Positions 25,137 to 33,416 of a stretch of DNA of 59,624 bases are shown here, piece by piece. Origin of the DNA: Geobacteraceae bacterium (GTDB lineage Bacteria > Desulfobacterota > Desulfuromonadia > Desulfuromonadales > Geopsychrobacteraceae); contig SLDV01000081.1 of the NCBI GenBank assembly GCA_007125165.1, positions 1 to 59,624 of the forward strand, given 5' to 3'. Within the stretch, counting starts at the first letter, position 1. Every line of letters starts with the position of its first letter. The notes beneath the pieces are model-generated. The model made no database searches. It had not been told where the DNA came from and saw only the letters and a program-made list of their open reading frames with translations. A program made the position numbers and the translations under genes.

Positions 25137-26561
25137 TTGTCCCTCATCACGACCCTGACCAGAAAACTTGTAAGCGCACCCCTGATCTGCCTGGCACTGA
25201 TTCTGGGAATCGGCAGTTTCCTCTGGCAATCATCTTTGTACCAGAAGATGCTTGATCAGATTGACGCTGAACTGCATCTGACCGCCCGGTCATTTGACTA
25301 TCTGCTTCGGATTCAGCCGACGGGACAGGTTGCTTCCGGGGATTATTGTGCGGCAACCTCTGCATTCCTCGAACATTCAGCGCCCACTGTCCACGCTGCC
25401 CTGTACGCACAAGCCGGCGACCTTGTCTGCCTTGCAGGCCCGAAAAGTGAGGCGCAACGGATTCCGCTGCGAACCCTGACGGATACCGAACAGTCGTTCT
25501 CTTTCGTATCCATTGACAGCACCACTCATCGCTCCCTGCTCTTTAAACTCACCGGCACTGATGGGACTGCAGACTATCTGTCTCTGAGTGCAGATTTTTC
25601 TCCTTTCAGTTCACAACTGCAGCGCTGGCGGTTTGTGCTGCTGCTCGGCTCCATTCTTATCCTTGCCGCTGCCGCCCTCTATTTACGCCACCCGCGCCAC
25701 CATCAACACGCCGGGACTGTGGCCAGACTGACGGAACTCATTGATCAAACCGGCCCCGATCAGCGCCCTGTGCCCTTTCCTGTGGAAAAAATTCAATCAA
25801 ACGAACTGCGTCAACTCGCCGAGAGTTACAACCAGATGACCGAAAGACTGTTCACCGGCGTGCACAGATCACGACAATTTGCTGCGCATGTTGCCCATGA
25901 GCTGCGCACACCGTTGACGATTTTACGCGGCGAAACGGAAATTGCCCTGCGCAGCACCCGCAGCGCTGACGACATTCGCCAGGTACTTGAATCAAATCTT
26001 GAAGAAATCACCCGCATGAGCTATCTGGTGGATGATCTGTTAACCCTGTCCAAAAGTGATCTGGGAGAAATTCCGTTGCAGCCGAAAGCTATTCGCCTGC
26101 ATGAACTGCTGTCCGATCTGCAACGCCAGGCACAGATTCTGGCCAGGGAAAAGGAGATCAGCATTGAACTGGAATGTGCCGACAGCGATTTTGTCATCCA
26201 CGCTGACGAACTGCGCTTAAGACAGGCCCTGCTCAACCTGCTGACTAATGCCATACGCTATACCCCCATCCGGGGAATCGTCAGTATTAATGTCACGACG
26301 CAAGGAACAAAAGTCACCATCACCATCAGCGACAATGGCATCGGCATCGACGAAAAACATCTGCAGCATATTTTTGAACGATTTTACCGAGTTGACAAGA
26401 AAAGCCATCAATATGACGGGGGCACCGGCCTGGGGTTGGCTATTGTAAAATGGGTTGTTGATGCCCATCGTGGAACGGTCGAAGTTTCTTCCAGCCCAGG
26501 CCAGGGGAGCCGCTTTGCCATCAGCCTCCCGAAAAACCAGAGCACCCATCAATACGGATAA
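25137..26561 (+). CDS. Sensor histidine kinase partner
   Basis: 474 aa, TTG start abutting the regulator stop. A membrane helix at about residues 15-32 and a second at about 165-182 enclose a periplasmic sensor of about 130 residues. A HAMP-like linker runs to about residue 240. The phosphoacceptor H254 lies in HVAHELRTPLTILRGE. The ATPase domain has N-box LLNLLTNAIRYTP, DNGIGI and GTGLGLAIVKW. CusS-like layout; the sensor has Cys at about 66 and 100 that could bind metal, but this is a guess. Confidence 0.92.
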   Translation: MSLITTLTRKLVSAPLICLALILGIGSFLWQSSLYQKMLDQIDAELHLTARSFDYLLRIQPTGQVASGDYCAATSAFLEHSAPTVHAALYAQAGDLVCLAGPKSEAQRIPLRTLTDTEQSFSFVSIDSTTHRSLLFKLTGTDGTADYLSLSADFSPFSSQLQRWRFVLLLGSILILAAAALYLRHPRHHQHAGTVARLTELIDQTGPDQRPVPFPVEKIQSNELRQLAESYNQMTERLFTGVHRSRQFAAHVAHELRTPLTILRGETEIALRSTRSADDIRQVLESNLEEITRMSYLVDDLLTLSKSDLGEIPLQPKAIRLHELLSDLQRQAQILAREKEISIELECADSDFVIHADELRLRQALLNLLTNAIRYTPIRGIVSINVTTQGTKVTITISDNGIGIDEKHLQHIFERFYRVDKKSHQYDGGTGLGLAIVKWVVDAHRGTVEVSSSPGQGSRFAISLPKNQSTHQYG

Positions 26562-26658
26562 ACTGCTCGATTTTTTGTCCGGCACGCTGTTTTTTTTCTT
26601 TACAGGAGGCCTTTTTTCGTGTACGGTTCCACTAAGGATCTCCTCAGGGAGACTCCGA

Positions 26659-26701
26659 CCCCGAAGACCTACCCCCCCTCCAGGTCTTCGGGGTTTTTTT
26701 A
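26659..26701 (+). terminator. Strong intrinsic terminator
   Basis: CCCCGAAGACCT (26659-26670) pairs perfectly with AGGTCTTCGGGG (26682-26693) around an 11-base loop and is followed by eight T residues. It ends the two-component operon. Confidence 0.93.
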
Positions 26702-26710
26702 TTTTTGCTG

Positions 26711-26853
26711 ATTATTACCAATTTCGGTAGACACAGTTTTATCCCTCTCTCTGGGGGTGAGGGGGAGTTTTTGACCATTTCAAGCCCCCCTCATCCGGCT
26801 TGCAGCCACCTTCTCCCACCGGAGAAGAGCGTGAGCGGAAGATCAGTGCTAAT
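26711..26853 (+). repeat. Approximately 145-bp dispersed repeat, copy A
   Basis: This stretch matches 35003-35158 in the same orientation with scattered differences. The best block is TTGACCATTTCAAGCCCCC with the following TCATCCGGCTT, then CAGCCACCTTCTC. It contains no gene of its own; the long upstream reading frame through it is an artefact in front of the thiolase start. Confidence 0.75.
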
Positions 26854-26986
26854 CAGATTTTTTTTATGGCGACCACTGGTCGGCAATGTAAAAAACCTGT
26901 TGTTGTTGCTACCGGCCCCTTGCTGCTATAATTCCGAAAACAGGAGCTGTTACACATCCCCCGACATTTCCAGAGGAGGCATACTG

Positions 26987-28585
26987 GTGTCTTTTCAACC
27001 ACGCCCCGTCTTCGTAACCGACTCTTTTATGCTGCCGGTGGGGAAATATAACGGCAAACACCGCCGGGATATGAGTTTTTTTGAGCTGGTAGATCAACTC
27101 AAACCCCTGGTCCATAGCCACTCTCAAACAGATCAAGATATCGGCTGTGTTATTGTCGGCAGTCAGAACCCGTTCGCCTTTTCCGGTATCGACAACGTTG
27201 CGGCAAAAATCTGTGGACGCCTTGGCATCAGCGGGGCTAAATCGATTCTCGTCGATACCGCTTCTTCTTCCGGCGCCAGCGCCTTCGAAGCAGCCTATCT
27301 TGAGGTTGCTTCCGGCCAGCACGATCAGGTTCTGGCCATCGGCATTCAAAAGATGACAGACGCTTCGACCACCGCCGCAACAGGTATCGTTGCCGGCGTT
27401 ATCGACCGGGAAGAAGCTGAGTTCGGCCTGACCATGCCGGCCTGTGGTGCCCTTGTCGCCCGTAGCCTGATAAACGAATTCAAGCTTTCAGATGCACAGT
27501 GGACAGACTTTTCAGCGCGCCTGACCGAACGTGCCCATCGCTTTGCTGCCAAAAACCCTGATGCTCATCTCAACTATGAAATTCCTGTTGATACCTATTT
27601 TGATGATATCAAAAGTGGCAAAAACTACCTTTATTACGATCCGCTTCATTACTATGATTTCTGCCCCATGTCGGACGGCGTTGCCGCCTGCCTGTTAACT
27701 GCCACTCCCGGGGCAGTCCGTGTCAGTGGCATCGGCTCAGGAACCGATATTCCAACAATCGCAGATCGCCTGACCTTTACCAGCTTTCCGGCCACCAGAA
27801 TCGCACTGGCACAAGCTCTGGGCAAAGCCGGGCTCAAGGGACTGGACCCGCTTGCCGGAAAGATCCATATCAACATGCATGATCCTTTCAACGGTTTTGG
27901 TCCTATCAACCTTGTCGATCTAGGTGTTATCCCCCGTCAGCACCTTCTGGAGGGGCTTCTGGACGACTCCCTCACCGGCCCGAATGGTCGCTTCCCAACC
28001 AACCTGACCGGTGGCCTGAAGGGGCGCGGCCACCCCCTCGGTGCGACCGGCATGGTTCAAATTGTCGAAAATCACCGCCTGCTGACCAGCGGACAATTCC
28101 AGGCGGCCCTGTCACATTCCATCGGTGGCCCGATCAACAATAATGTTGTTGTTTTACTGGAAACCGAGGAGAGTTATCTCAAGCGAGAACCTGCGCCCTA
28201 TCGACCCGTCGAGAAGATTACCCTCGGACAGCTAAAACCTGTCGCCATCACACTGGAAACAATTCTCGGCGAAAAACAGCGCTGCGTTGCCCGGTTGCTG
28301 GTAAGAACATCACGGCACAACTTCCGTAGTGGAGATATCGAGCGCACCCTGCTGTTAATTTCGGCCCGGCACGAAAAACAGGACTATCGGTTTTTAATCG
28401 GGCTCGATCCACAATCAGCTTCGGCCCTTGAAAACCTGGGAGCAGGGGACAAGATTCTCTTGCAGCGCCTGGACGGTCAGCTTCACGTCAATGATGTGCC
28501 TATCCGCCGTCTATACAAAAAAACCATTGAAGGCGTGGTTGACCTCGCCGATACCGCTTTTCGCCATCTCGGCCTGAAAAAATGA
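26987..28585 (+). CDS. Thiolase-fold protein lacking the nucleophile cysteine
   Basis: 532 aa from GTG 26987 with AGGAGG 8 bases upstream. The thiolase domain covers about residues 1-395 and looks like SCP-2 thiolases. LVDTASSSGASAFEAAYLEVASG aligns with the nucleophile motif ACASGGAAFRAAYLAVASG, placing S93 where the catalytic Cys should be. The C-terminal GGLKGRGHPLGATGMVQ His motif is intact (about residue 348), and IGGPINNN replaces the usual HNIGGPG. About 130 extra residues follow (from about 400), of OB/DUF35-like beta character. It could be a condensing enzyme with altered chemistry or a non-catalytic thiolase homologue. Confidence 0.8.
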   Translation: MSFQPRPVFVTDSFMLPVGKYNGKHRRDMSFFELVDQLKPLVHSHSQTDQDIGCVIVGSQNPFAFSGIDNVAAKICGRLGISGAKSILVDTASSSGASAFEAAYLEVASGQHDQVLAIGIQKMTDASTTAATGIVAGVIDREEAEFGLTMPACGALVARSLINEFKLSDAQWTDFSARLTERAHRFAAKNPDAHLNYEIPVDTYFDDIKSGKNYLYYDPLHYYDFCPMSDGVAACLLTATPGAVRVSGIGSGTDIPTIADRLTFTSFPATRIALAQALGKAGLKGLDPLAGKIHINMHDPFNGFGPINLVDLGVIPRQHLLEGLLDDSLTGPNGRFPTNLTGGLKGRGHPLGATGMVQIVENHRLLTSGQFQAALSHSIGGPINNNVVVLLETEESYLKREPAPYRPVEKITLGQLKPVAITLETILGEKQRCVARLLVRTSRHNFRSGDIERTLLLISARHEKQDYRFLIGLDPQSASALENLGAGDKILLQRLDGQLHVNDVPIRRLYKKTIEGVVDLADTAFRHLGLKK

Positions 28586-28640
28586 CGTATCTGCGTATCC
28601 GCACAGTCTCAGCAGAGACAGTACATGGTATTTTTCGCTG

Positions 28641-30020
28641 ATGCGCATAACGATTAAACAACAGATCCTTCTCGCCCCGGCGATGATTCTCCTGCTGCTG
28701 CTGCTGCTGCTGGGGTTCATGCACTATACCTACTGGGATCTGAACACCAAAAGACGCGACATCAGAGCGGCAGAAACCACTTTTGTTGCTCTGGCTGAAG
28801 CCGATATGGCCGCACGCAGGCTACACGTTCTGCTGCGTGTCATCCAGCACAGCGGTATGGCCGCCCCCGAAGATCTGGCGCTGATTGTCGATCTTTATGA
28901 GCGCCTGCTCTCCGCTATCGATCGGATCGAACCTTTTGGAGTGTTGAAAAGCTCCGGACATCTGGAATACCTATCTGACCTGGCTCGCAGCCTCAACCCC
29001 ACTGCCGGGCTCGAGCCGGAAGATACCGCTCCTCTTTTCGCCGAACTGCGTGCCGAACTCTCCGGTCTTTCCAATCTTACCCAAAATCAGCGAAATCGTC
29101 TGCGCCAGGCCCACGACCAGGACATCAATCAACTGGTTGAACGAACTGTTCTGGTATCCATTGCGGTCCTTATTTTTGCCGTACTGCTGGGACTGTCTAT
29201 CTCCATCTATTTCAGCCGTCGGATTCTGGGGCGCATCCAAACAATATCTACCAGTGCTGCCCGTATTGCCGATGGTAGCCTGGAACTGCCGCCAATGCCG
29301 GACCGGATTCAGGACGAAATGGACGTCCTGGCACGCTCCATCAACCGCATGGCAACCAAATTGATCCAGGTGGTCGGTACGGAAAAACTGCTGGAAGGCG
29401 CCGAAGAAGAACGCCGCCGCATTGCCATGGATCTGCACGACCAGTCACTTTCAGATCTTTCCGGCATACTCCGTGGCCTGCAGCACCTCTCGAGTCTGCA
29501 TAAAAACGACGACATCGGAACACGGATAGTCGCTCTGGAAAGCAGCTTGAACAGCGCCATCACCAATCTGCGCGACATCATGAACAACCTGCACCCCCAG
29601 ACCCTGGACATTCTCGGCCTTGGTGCGGCAATTGAGGCCCACATCGACCAGCAGGGTCAGCGCGAGGGCGCGCCCCCATGTCATCTCTACGTCGATCCAC
29701 GTATTGCCGAACTGAACCTGGATCGCATCAGGCAACTGGCCCTCTATCGCATTGCGATCGAAGCAATACAGAATGTTCTCAAGCATGCATCAGCCAACCG
29801 CTTTGAGGTCAATCTTGAACTGCGCGGATCAACCCTGGTACTCTCTGTGGAGGATAACGGCTGCGGCATGAACGCCGATGATATCAATAACAAAGGGCGT
29901 GGACTGAACAATATCCGTGAACGTGCACGCACAATCAATGCTGAGGTTAACTGGAAACCGTCGCGTTTCTCGACCGGTACACGCTTTGAACTCTGTATGC
30001 CCACCGACATCCCAACCTGA
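28641..30020 (+). CDS. NarX-type sensor histidine kinase
   Basis: 459 aa. Membrane helices at about 10-28 and 170-190 enclose a mostly helical periplasmic sensor. A HAMP domain (about 190-245) contains RRILGRIQTISTSAARIADG. The HisKA_3 motif RRRIAMDLHDQSLSDL puts the phosphoacceptor at H266. The C-terminal ATPase (about 370-455) has DNGCGM and GRGLNNIRERA. It overlaps the response-regulator gene by one base. The signal is unknown; the NarX/DegS family works through NarL-type regulators. Confidence 0.9.
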   Translation: MRITIKQQILLAPAMILLLLLLLLGFMHYTYWDLNTKRRDIRAAETTFVALAEADMAARRLHVLLRVIQHSGMAAPEDLALIVDLYERLLSAIDRIEPFGVLKSSGHLEYLSDLARSLNPTAGLEPEDTAPLFAELRAELSGLSNLTQNQRNRLRQAHDQDINQLVERTVLVSIAVLIFAVLLGLSISIYFSRRILGRIQTISTSAARIADGSLELPPMPDRIQDEMDVLARSINRMATKLIQVVGTEKLLEGAEEERRRIAMDLHDQSLSDLSGILRGLQHLSSLHKNDDIGTRIVALESSLNSAITNLRDIMNNLHPQTLDILGLGAAIEAHIDQQGQREGAPPCHLYVDPRIAELNLDRIRQLALYRIAIEAIQNVLKHASANRFEVNLELRGSTLVLSVEDNGCGMNADDINNKGRGLNNIRERARTINAEVNWKPSRFSTGTRFELCMPTDIPT

Positions 30021-30031
30021 TGGAGTCAACA

Positions 30032-30790
30032 ATGTCCGATCACCTGGATATCCTCATCGCTGAAGACAACCCTAAAGATCTGGAATTTCTCGAACAGCTG
30101 TTTTCTCAATGGCCCGAACATGTCACCATCACCCGCGCACCCACCGGACTGGAGGCCCTGCAGATCGGCTGCGAAAAAAAACAACCGCTGGTCATCAGCG
30201 ATATTCAGATGCCGGAGATGAACGGCGTCGAATTTGCCCGACAACTCTGGAGCAAGCAACCCCAGGCGCGCATCGTCTTCTGGAGCCAGTTTAAGGATGA
30301 AATGTACGTACGTTCCCTGGTCAAAATCGTGCCGCCGGAAACCGTCTACGGCTACATTCTCAAGTCAGCCTCCAAAGAACAGATCAGTTCTGCCATCCGC
30401 ACAGTACTGATCGATGAACAATGCTGGATCGCCCCTGAAGTCCGTAAGGTTCAGGGGCGTGCCGGCCACAGTCTGACAGCCCTGTCCGATATTGAATACG
30501 AAGCACTGCTCGATATTTCTCTGGGCCTGACAGATAATCTCATGGCGCAACGCCGATATCTGTCTCGAAGGGGCATCCAAAGCCGCCTTAACTCCCTCTA
30601 CAACAAACTGGGCCTGGATCAGGAGCAGTTTCACAGTGACAAATACGGCGATTCCTTTAACCTGCGCAACCGTGCGGTGGCAGTATCGCTGGCTCGCGGA
30701 CTGGTCAATGCCTTCGAAATGGAAAATGAGGAAAAAGAATTTCAGGAGTGGTTTGCCCGCTACAAGCGCAGTCAGAAAAGTCGCCAGTAG
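30032..30790 (+). CDS. Response regulator with NarL/LuxR-type output
   Basis: 252 aa from ATG 30032, with GGAG 7 bases upstream; an ATG at 30020 overlaps the kinase stop. Receiver with D12, D57 and the Lys of ILKSASK. The output (about residues 150-205) aligns to the LuxR helix-turn-helix (LSDIEYEALLDISLGLTDNLMAQRRYLSRRGIQSRLNSLYNKLGL), but the recognition helix has RRGIQSR instead of the usual KTVKNH. A further 45 charged residues follow. Diverged, but DNA binding is still likely. Confidence 0.82.
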   Translation: MSDHLDILIAEDNPKDLEFLEQLFSQWPEHVTITRAPTGLEALQIGCEKKQPLVISDIQMPEMNGVEFARQLWSKQPQARIVFWSQFKDEMYVRSLVKIVPPETVYGYILKSASKEQISSAIRTVLIDEQCWIAPEVRKVQGRAGHSLTALSDIEYEALLDISLGLTDNLMAQRRYLSRRGIQSRLNSLYNKLGLDQEQFHSDKYGDSFNLRNRAVAVSLARGLVNAFEMENEEKEFQEWFARYKRSQKSRQ

Positions 30791-30903
30791 TTAACTCAAC
30801 TATAAAAACAACATTAAACGGCCTGTGCTACATGCCGCGGCAACACATAACACCCCCGGCCAGTGGTTAACTCACGTCTTGTTTTTGCCGGACAAGATAT
30901 GTT

Positions 30904-30920
30904 AAAAGGTCTTACCAAAT
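30904..30920. promoter_or_regulatory. FadR/PdhR-type operator candidate
   Basis: AAAAGGTCTTACCAAAT contains the symmetric core GGT-CTT-ACC at 30908-30916, the TGGTnnnACCA-type half-sites of the PdhR/LldR/FadR families. It lies about 20 bases before the ATG of the GntR-family gene, a good position for autorepression. Confidence 0.6.
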
Positions 30921-30935
30921 TAAACGGAGACTGAG

Positions 30936-31673
30936 ATGGCCACTGTATTCAAACCGATCCGACCCAAAAAATTATCTGAAGAAATTGTCGACCAGATCAA
31001 GGAACTGATCTCACGTGGCGACCTCGGTCCCGGTCAGCGTATCCCTTCAGAGCGTGAACTGGCAACCTTCCTCGGCGTCAGCCGTCCGTCAGTGCGCGAG
31101 GCCATCATGGTTTTGGAGGCGATGGGGTTTCTCGAGTCTCGCCAGGGTGGCGGCACCTATGTCCGCTCCCTCGCCGATGTCACCATGGCCGACCCCCTGG
31201 CCAGCATGGTCGAACGGCGTGATCCGCGGATGCTCCATGCCCTGACCGAAGTTCGTATGGGGCTGGAAACCTGGTCCGCTTACCTGGCGGCAAAACGTGC
31301 CGAAAAACCCGAGCTCGACCGTTTACGTGAAATCTATACGGTGATGGAAGAACAAGCCGAAAGCGGTGGCTGGGATCCGGACATCGACTTCCAGTTTCAC
31401 CTGACCATCACCGCAGCAAGTCACAACACCATTCAGGTTCACGTACTGAACACTATTCAGACCCTGTTTCAAACCACAATTATGGTCGCCCTCGGGGAAT
31501 TTTACAGCAAGGAGGGGTATATCGAACTCCTGCTGAATCACCACCGCGAAATCCTTGAGGCGATTGAAGCACGCGATCCGGAGCGGGCTCGTGCTAAAAT
31601 GCTGGAACACCTGACCCTGGTAGAAGAAAAGCTGGCACTGTTTTTAAACAAAGAGCGTCCGGACACCATCTGA
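30936..31673 (+). CDS. GntR/FadR-family transcriptional repressor
   Basis: 245 aa with CGGAG upstream. The winged helix (residues 1-70) reads EEIVDQIKELISRGDLGPGQRIPSERELATFLGVSRPSVREAIMVLEAMG, and an FCD ligand domain covers about 90-225 with conserved Asp, His residues (DFQFHLTITAASHN, LNHHREIL). It fits the PdhR/LldR/GlcC group, which senses pyruvate, lactate or glycolate. No target gene is next to it; a GGT-CTT-ACC operator just upstream suggests autoregulation. It converges with the diguanylate cyclase gene. Confidence 0.9.
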   Translation: MATVFKPIRPKKLSEEIVDQIKELISRGDLGPGQRIPSERELATFLGVSRPSVREAIMVLEAMGFLESRQGGGTYVRSLADVTMADPLASMVERRDPRMLHALTEVRMGLETWSAYLAAKRAEKPELDRLREIYTVMEEQAESGGWDPDIDFQFHLTITAASHNTIQVHVLNTIQTLFQTTIMVALGEFYSKEGYIELLLNHHREILEAIEARDPERARAKMLEHLTLVEEKLALFLNKERPDTI

Positions 31674-31681
31674 CCGAAGCC

Positions 31682-32506
31682 TCACGACTTTAACTGGCGA
31701 CATTTTTCCTGCGAAAAGAACTCGGTTCGATTCCTACCAGCCTGTTTGGCCCGGTAAAGTGCCATGTCGGCTTGCCAGGCAAGGTCTTCCGCCGAACTGA
31801 TCTGGCTCGTAACCGCAGCAACACCGATACTTACAGTAAGCGCCTGGGGGTAGTCTTTACCCCCTTCGATTTCACTACGAATCTGTTCGGCCTTGACCAT
31901 TGCCGCAGAGCCACTGGTGTGAGGAAGGATAAGAAAAAACTCCTCTCCACCGTAGCGACATAAAATATCTGTTTCGCGCAACCGACTTTTGATCATACGA
32001 GTCACATTCTGCAACACCTGATCCCCCACCTGATGCCCCCAATTGTCGTTCACTGCCTTGAAATGATCAATGTCGATCATCAGCACCGACAACTCATGGC
32101 CATACCGTCTGGCGCTGGAAAACTCTTCCAGCAGGCGTCGATCAAGGTAGCTGCGATTGTAGATTCCGAGCAGGGAATCCGTGATGCTGGCATGTTCCAG
32201 CTGAAAAGTATGCTGTAGTTCCTGGGCTGTTTTTAAAGCCAACGATGTTACCAGGAGAACAAAAACCGCCCCGAAGAAAAAAATAGTCGGGACAATCAGA
32301 TCAATCAGACGGCTGTAGCTCCACCAGAAAAAGCTTGTATAGGCCAAGTACCCGCACAGAAAAAGGAAAATTAAAACTATAAGCAGTCGCCAGTAATTTT
32401 CAACACCTTTGGCCCCCGGATGGCTGATAATCTTTGCGACCGGAAACAGAGATACCAACAGGAAAAAACAGCCAAGACTCAACATCATGGCAATGAGAAG
32501 GTTCAT
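31682..32506 (-). CDS. Membrane diguanylate cyclase
   Basis: 274 aa. Three N-terminal membrane helices (about 5-25, 40-57, 70-90) with no obvious periplasmic domain, a short coiled linker, then a GGDEF domain (about 105-265). Active-site GGEEF at 186-190 is intact, and the inhibitory I-site RxxD is present as RETD at 177-180, exactly five residues before it. It should make cyclic di-GMP and be product-inhibited. The ATG has GGAG nearby. Confidence 0.93.
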   Translation of the reverse strand: MNLLIAMMLSLGCFFLLVSLFPVAKIISHPGAKGVENYWRLLIVLIFLFLCGYLAYTSFFWWSYSRLIDLIVPTIFFFGAVFVLLVTSLALKTAQELQHTFQLEHASITDSLLGIYNRSYLDRRLLEEFSSARRYGHELSVLMIDIDHFKAVNDNWGHQVGDQVLQNVTRMIKSRLRETDILCRYGGEEFFLILPHTSGSAAMVKAEQIRSEIEGGKDYPQALTVSIGVAAVTSQISSAEDLAWQADMALYRAKQAGRNRTEFFSQEKCRQLKS

Positions 32507-32613
32507 TCAATCACTCCAGCTTCAACCCCATTGATTTTTTTCCTTATTGATGAAAGCATCTGTTTAATAGTTAACTATAGGCTTAACATCTATCCTGCGA
32601 CAAGGTTCAAGCA

Positions 32614-32892
32614 ATGGAAAATCTCTACCGGGCCACAATTGAGCGCTGGGGGGTTGACGCCCAGTATGATCAGGCGATTGAAGAGTGTGCTGAACTGATT
32701 GCCGCACTCAAACATTACCAGCGCGGCAAAATAACGCGTCAGGCTGTTATTGATGAACTGGCTGATGCCACCCTGATGCTGGGCCAGCTCAGATGGATGT
32801 TCGGCGAGGATCAGGTTGATGCCGCCGTCAGCAAAAAACTTTCTAAGCTAAGCGATTTAATGGCGACAACAGACAAGGACGAGAAGGGATAA
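32614..32892 (+). CDS. MazG-like nucleotide pyrophosphohydrolase
   Basis: 92 aa. The all-alpha NTP pyrophosphatase motif appears as EECAELIAALKHYQRG (EExxE at residues 23-27) and the second metal site as DELADATLMLGQL. These are the Mg-binding residues of MazG/DCD-type enzymes that cleave NTPs to NMPs. Half-size proteins dimerise. It is 5 bases before the peroxiredoxin gene and co-transcribed. Confidence 0.82.
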   Translation: MENLYRATIERWGVDAQYDQAIEECAELIAALKHYQRGKITRQAVIDELADATLMLGQLRWMFGEDQVDAAVSKKLSKLSDLMATTDKDEKG

Positions 32893-32897
32893 TTTTT

Positions 32898-33365
32898 ATG
32901 GCAATCACAGAAGGACAGCAAGCTCCCGATTTCTGTCTTAAAGGGAGCGATGGCGAGGAACACGTACTCGCAGACTATGCCGGAAAAAAGCTCATCATCT
33001 ATTTTTATCCGAAAGACAATACCCCCGGATGCACCAAAGAATCCTGCGCCTTTGCAACAATGCATCAACAACTGCTGCAGATGAATGTTCATGTACTCGG
33101 AGTCAGCAAAGACAGCCTTGCCTCACACGACAAATTCATCAGTAAGTTCAACCTCCCCTTCACCCTGCTGTCCGATCCGGTCAGCAAAATGATGCAGGAC
33201 TACCAGGCCTGGGGAGAGAAAACAATGTGCGGTAAAACCAGCATCGGCTGCATCCGTTCAACCGTACTTCTCGACGAAACGGGGGCCGTTATCAAGCATT
33301 GGCCCAAGGTGAGCAAGGCGGCTGAGCATCCACAGCAGGTTCTCGACTACCTCCTGGCACTTTAA
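32898..33365 (+). CDS. bcp: Thioredoxin-dependent thiol peroxidase (Bcp/PrxQ)
   Basis: 155 aa. Reduces hydroperoxides with thioredoxin. The peroxidatic C45 and resolving C50 are in PGCTKESC, five residues apart as in PrxQ. Upstream YFYPKDNTPG and downstream GVSKDSLASHDKF are also typical. GAAGGGA stands 8 bases before the ATG. A normal oxygen-defence gene for an anaerobe. Confidence 0.96.
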   Translation: MAITEGQQAPDFCLKGSDGEEHVLADYAGKKLIIYFYPKDNTPGCTKESCAFATMHQQLLQMNVHVLGVSKDSLASHDKFISKFNLPFTLLSDPVSKMMQDYQAWGEKTMCGKTSIGCIRSTVLLDETGAVIKHWPKVSKAAEHPQQVLDYLLAL

Positions 33366-33416
33366 TGACGGGAGAGAAACACGAGCAAGATCAAGAACCT
33401 GCTGAGCAGATGAAAT

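Noticed and set aside
26705-26986. Upstream part of the long reading frame reaching to 28585
   Set aside because: It runs through a repeat element and has no coding character; the GTG at 26987 has an AGGAGG site and starts the conserved sequence.
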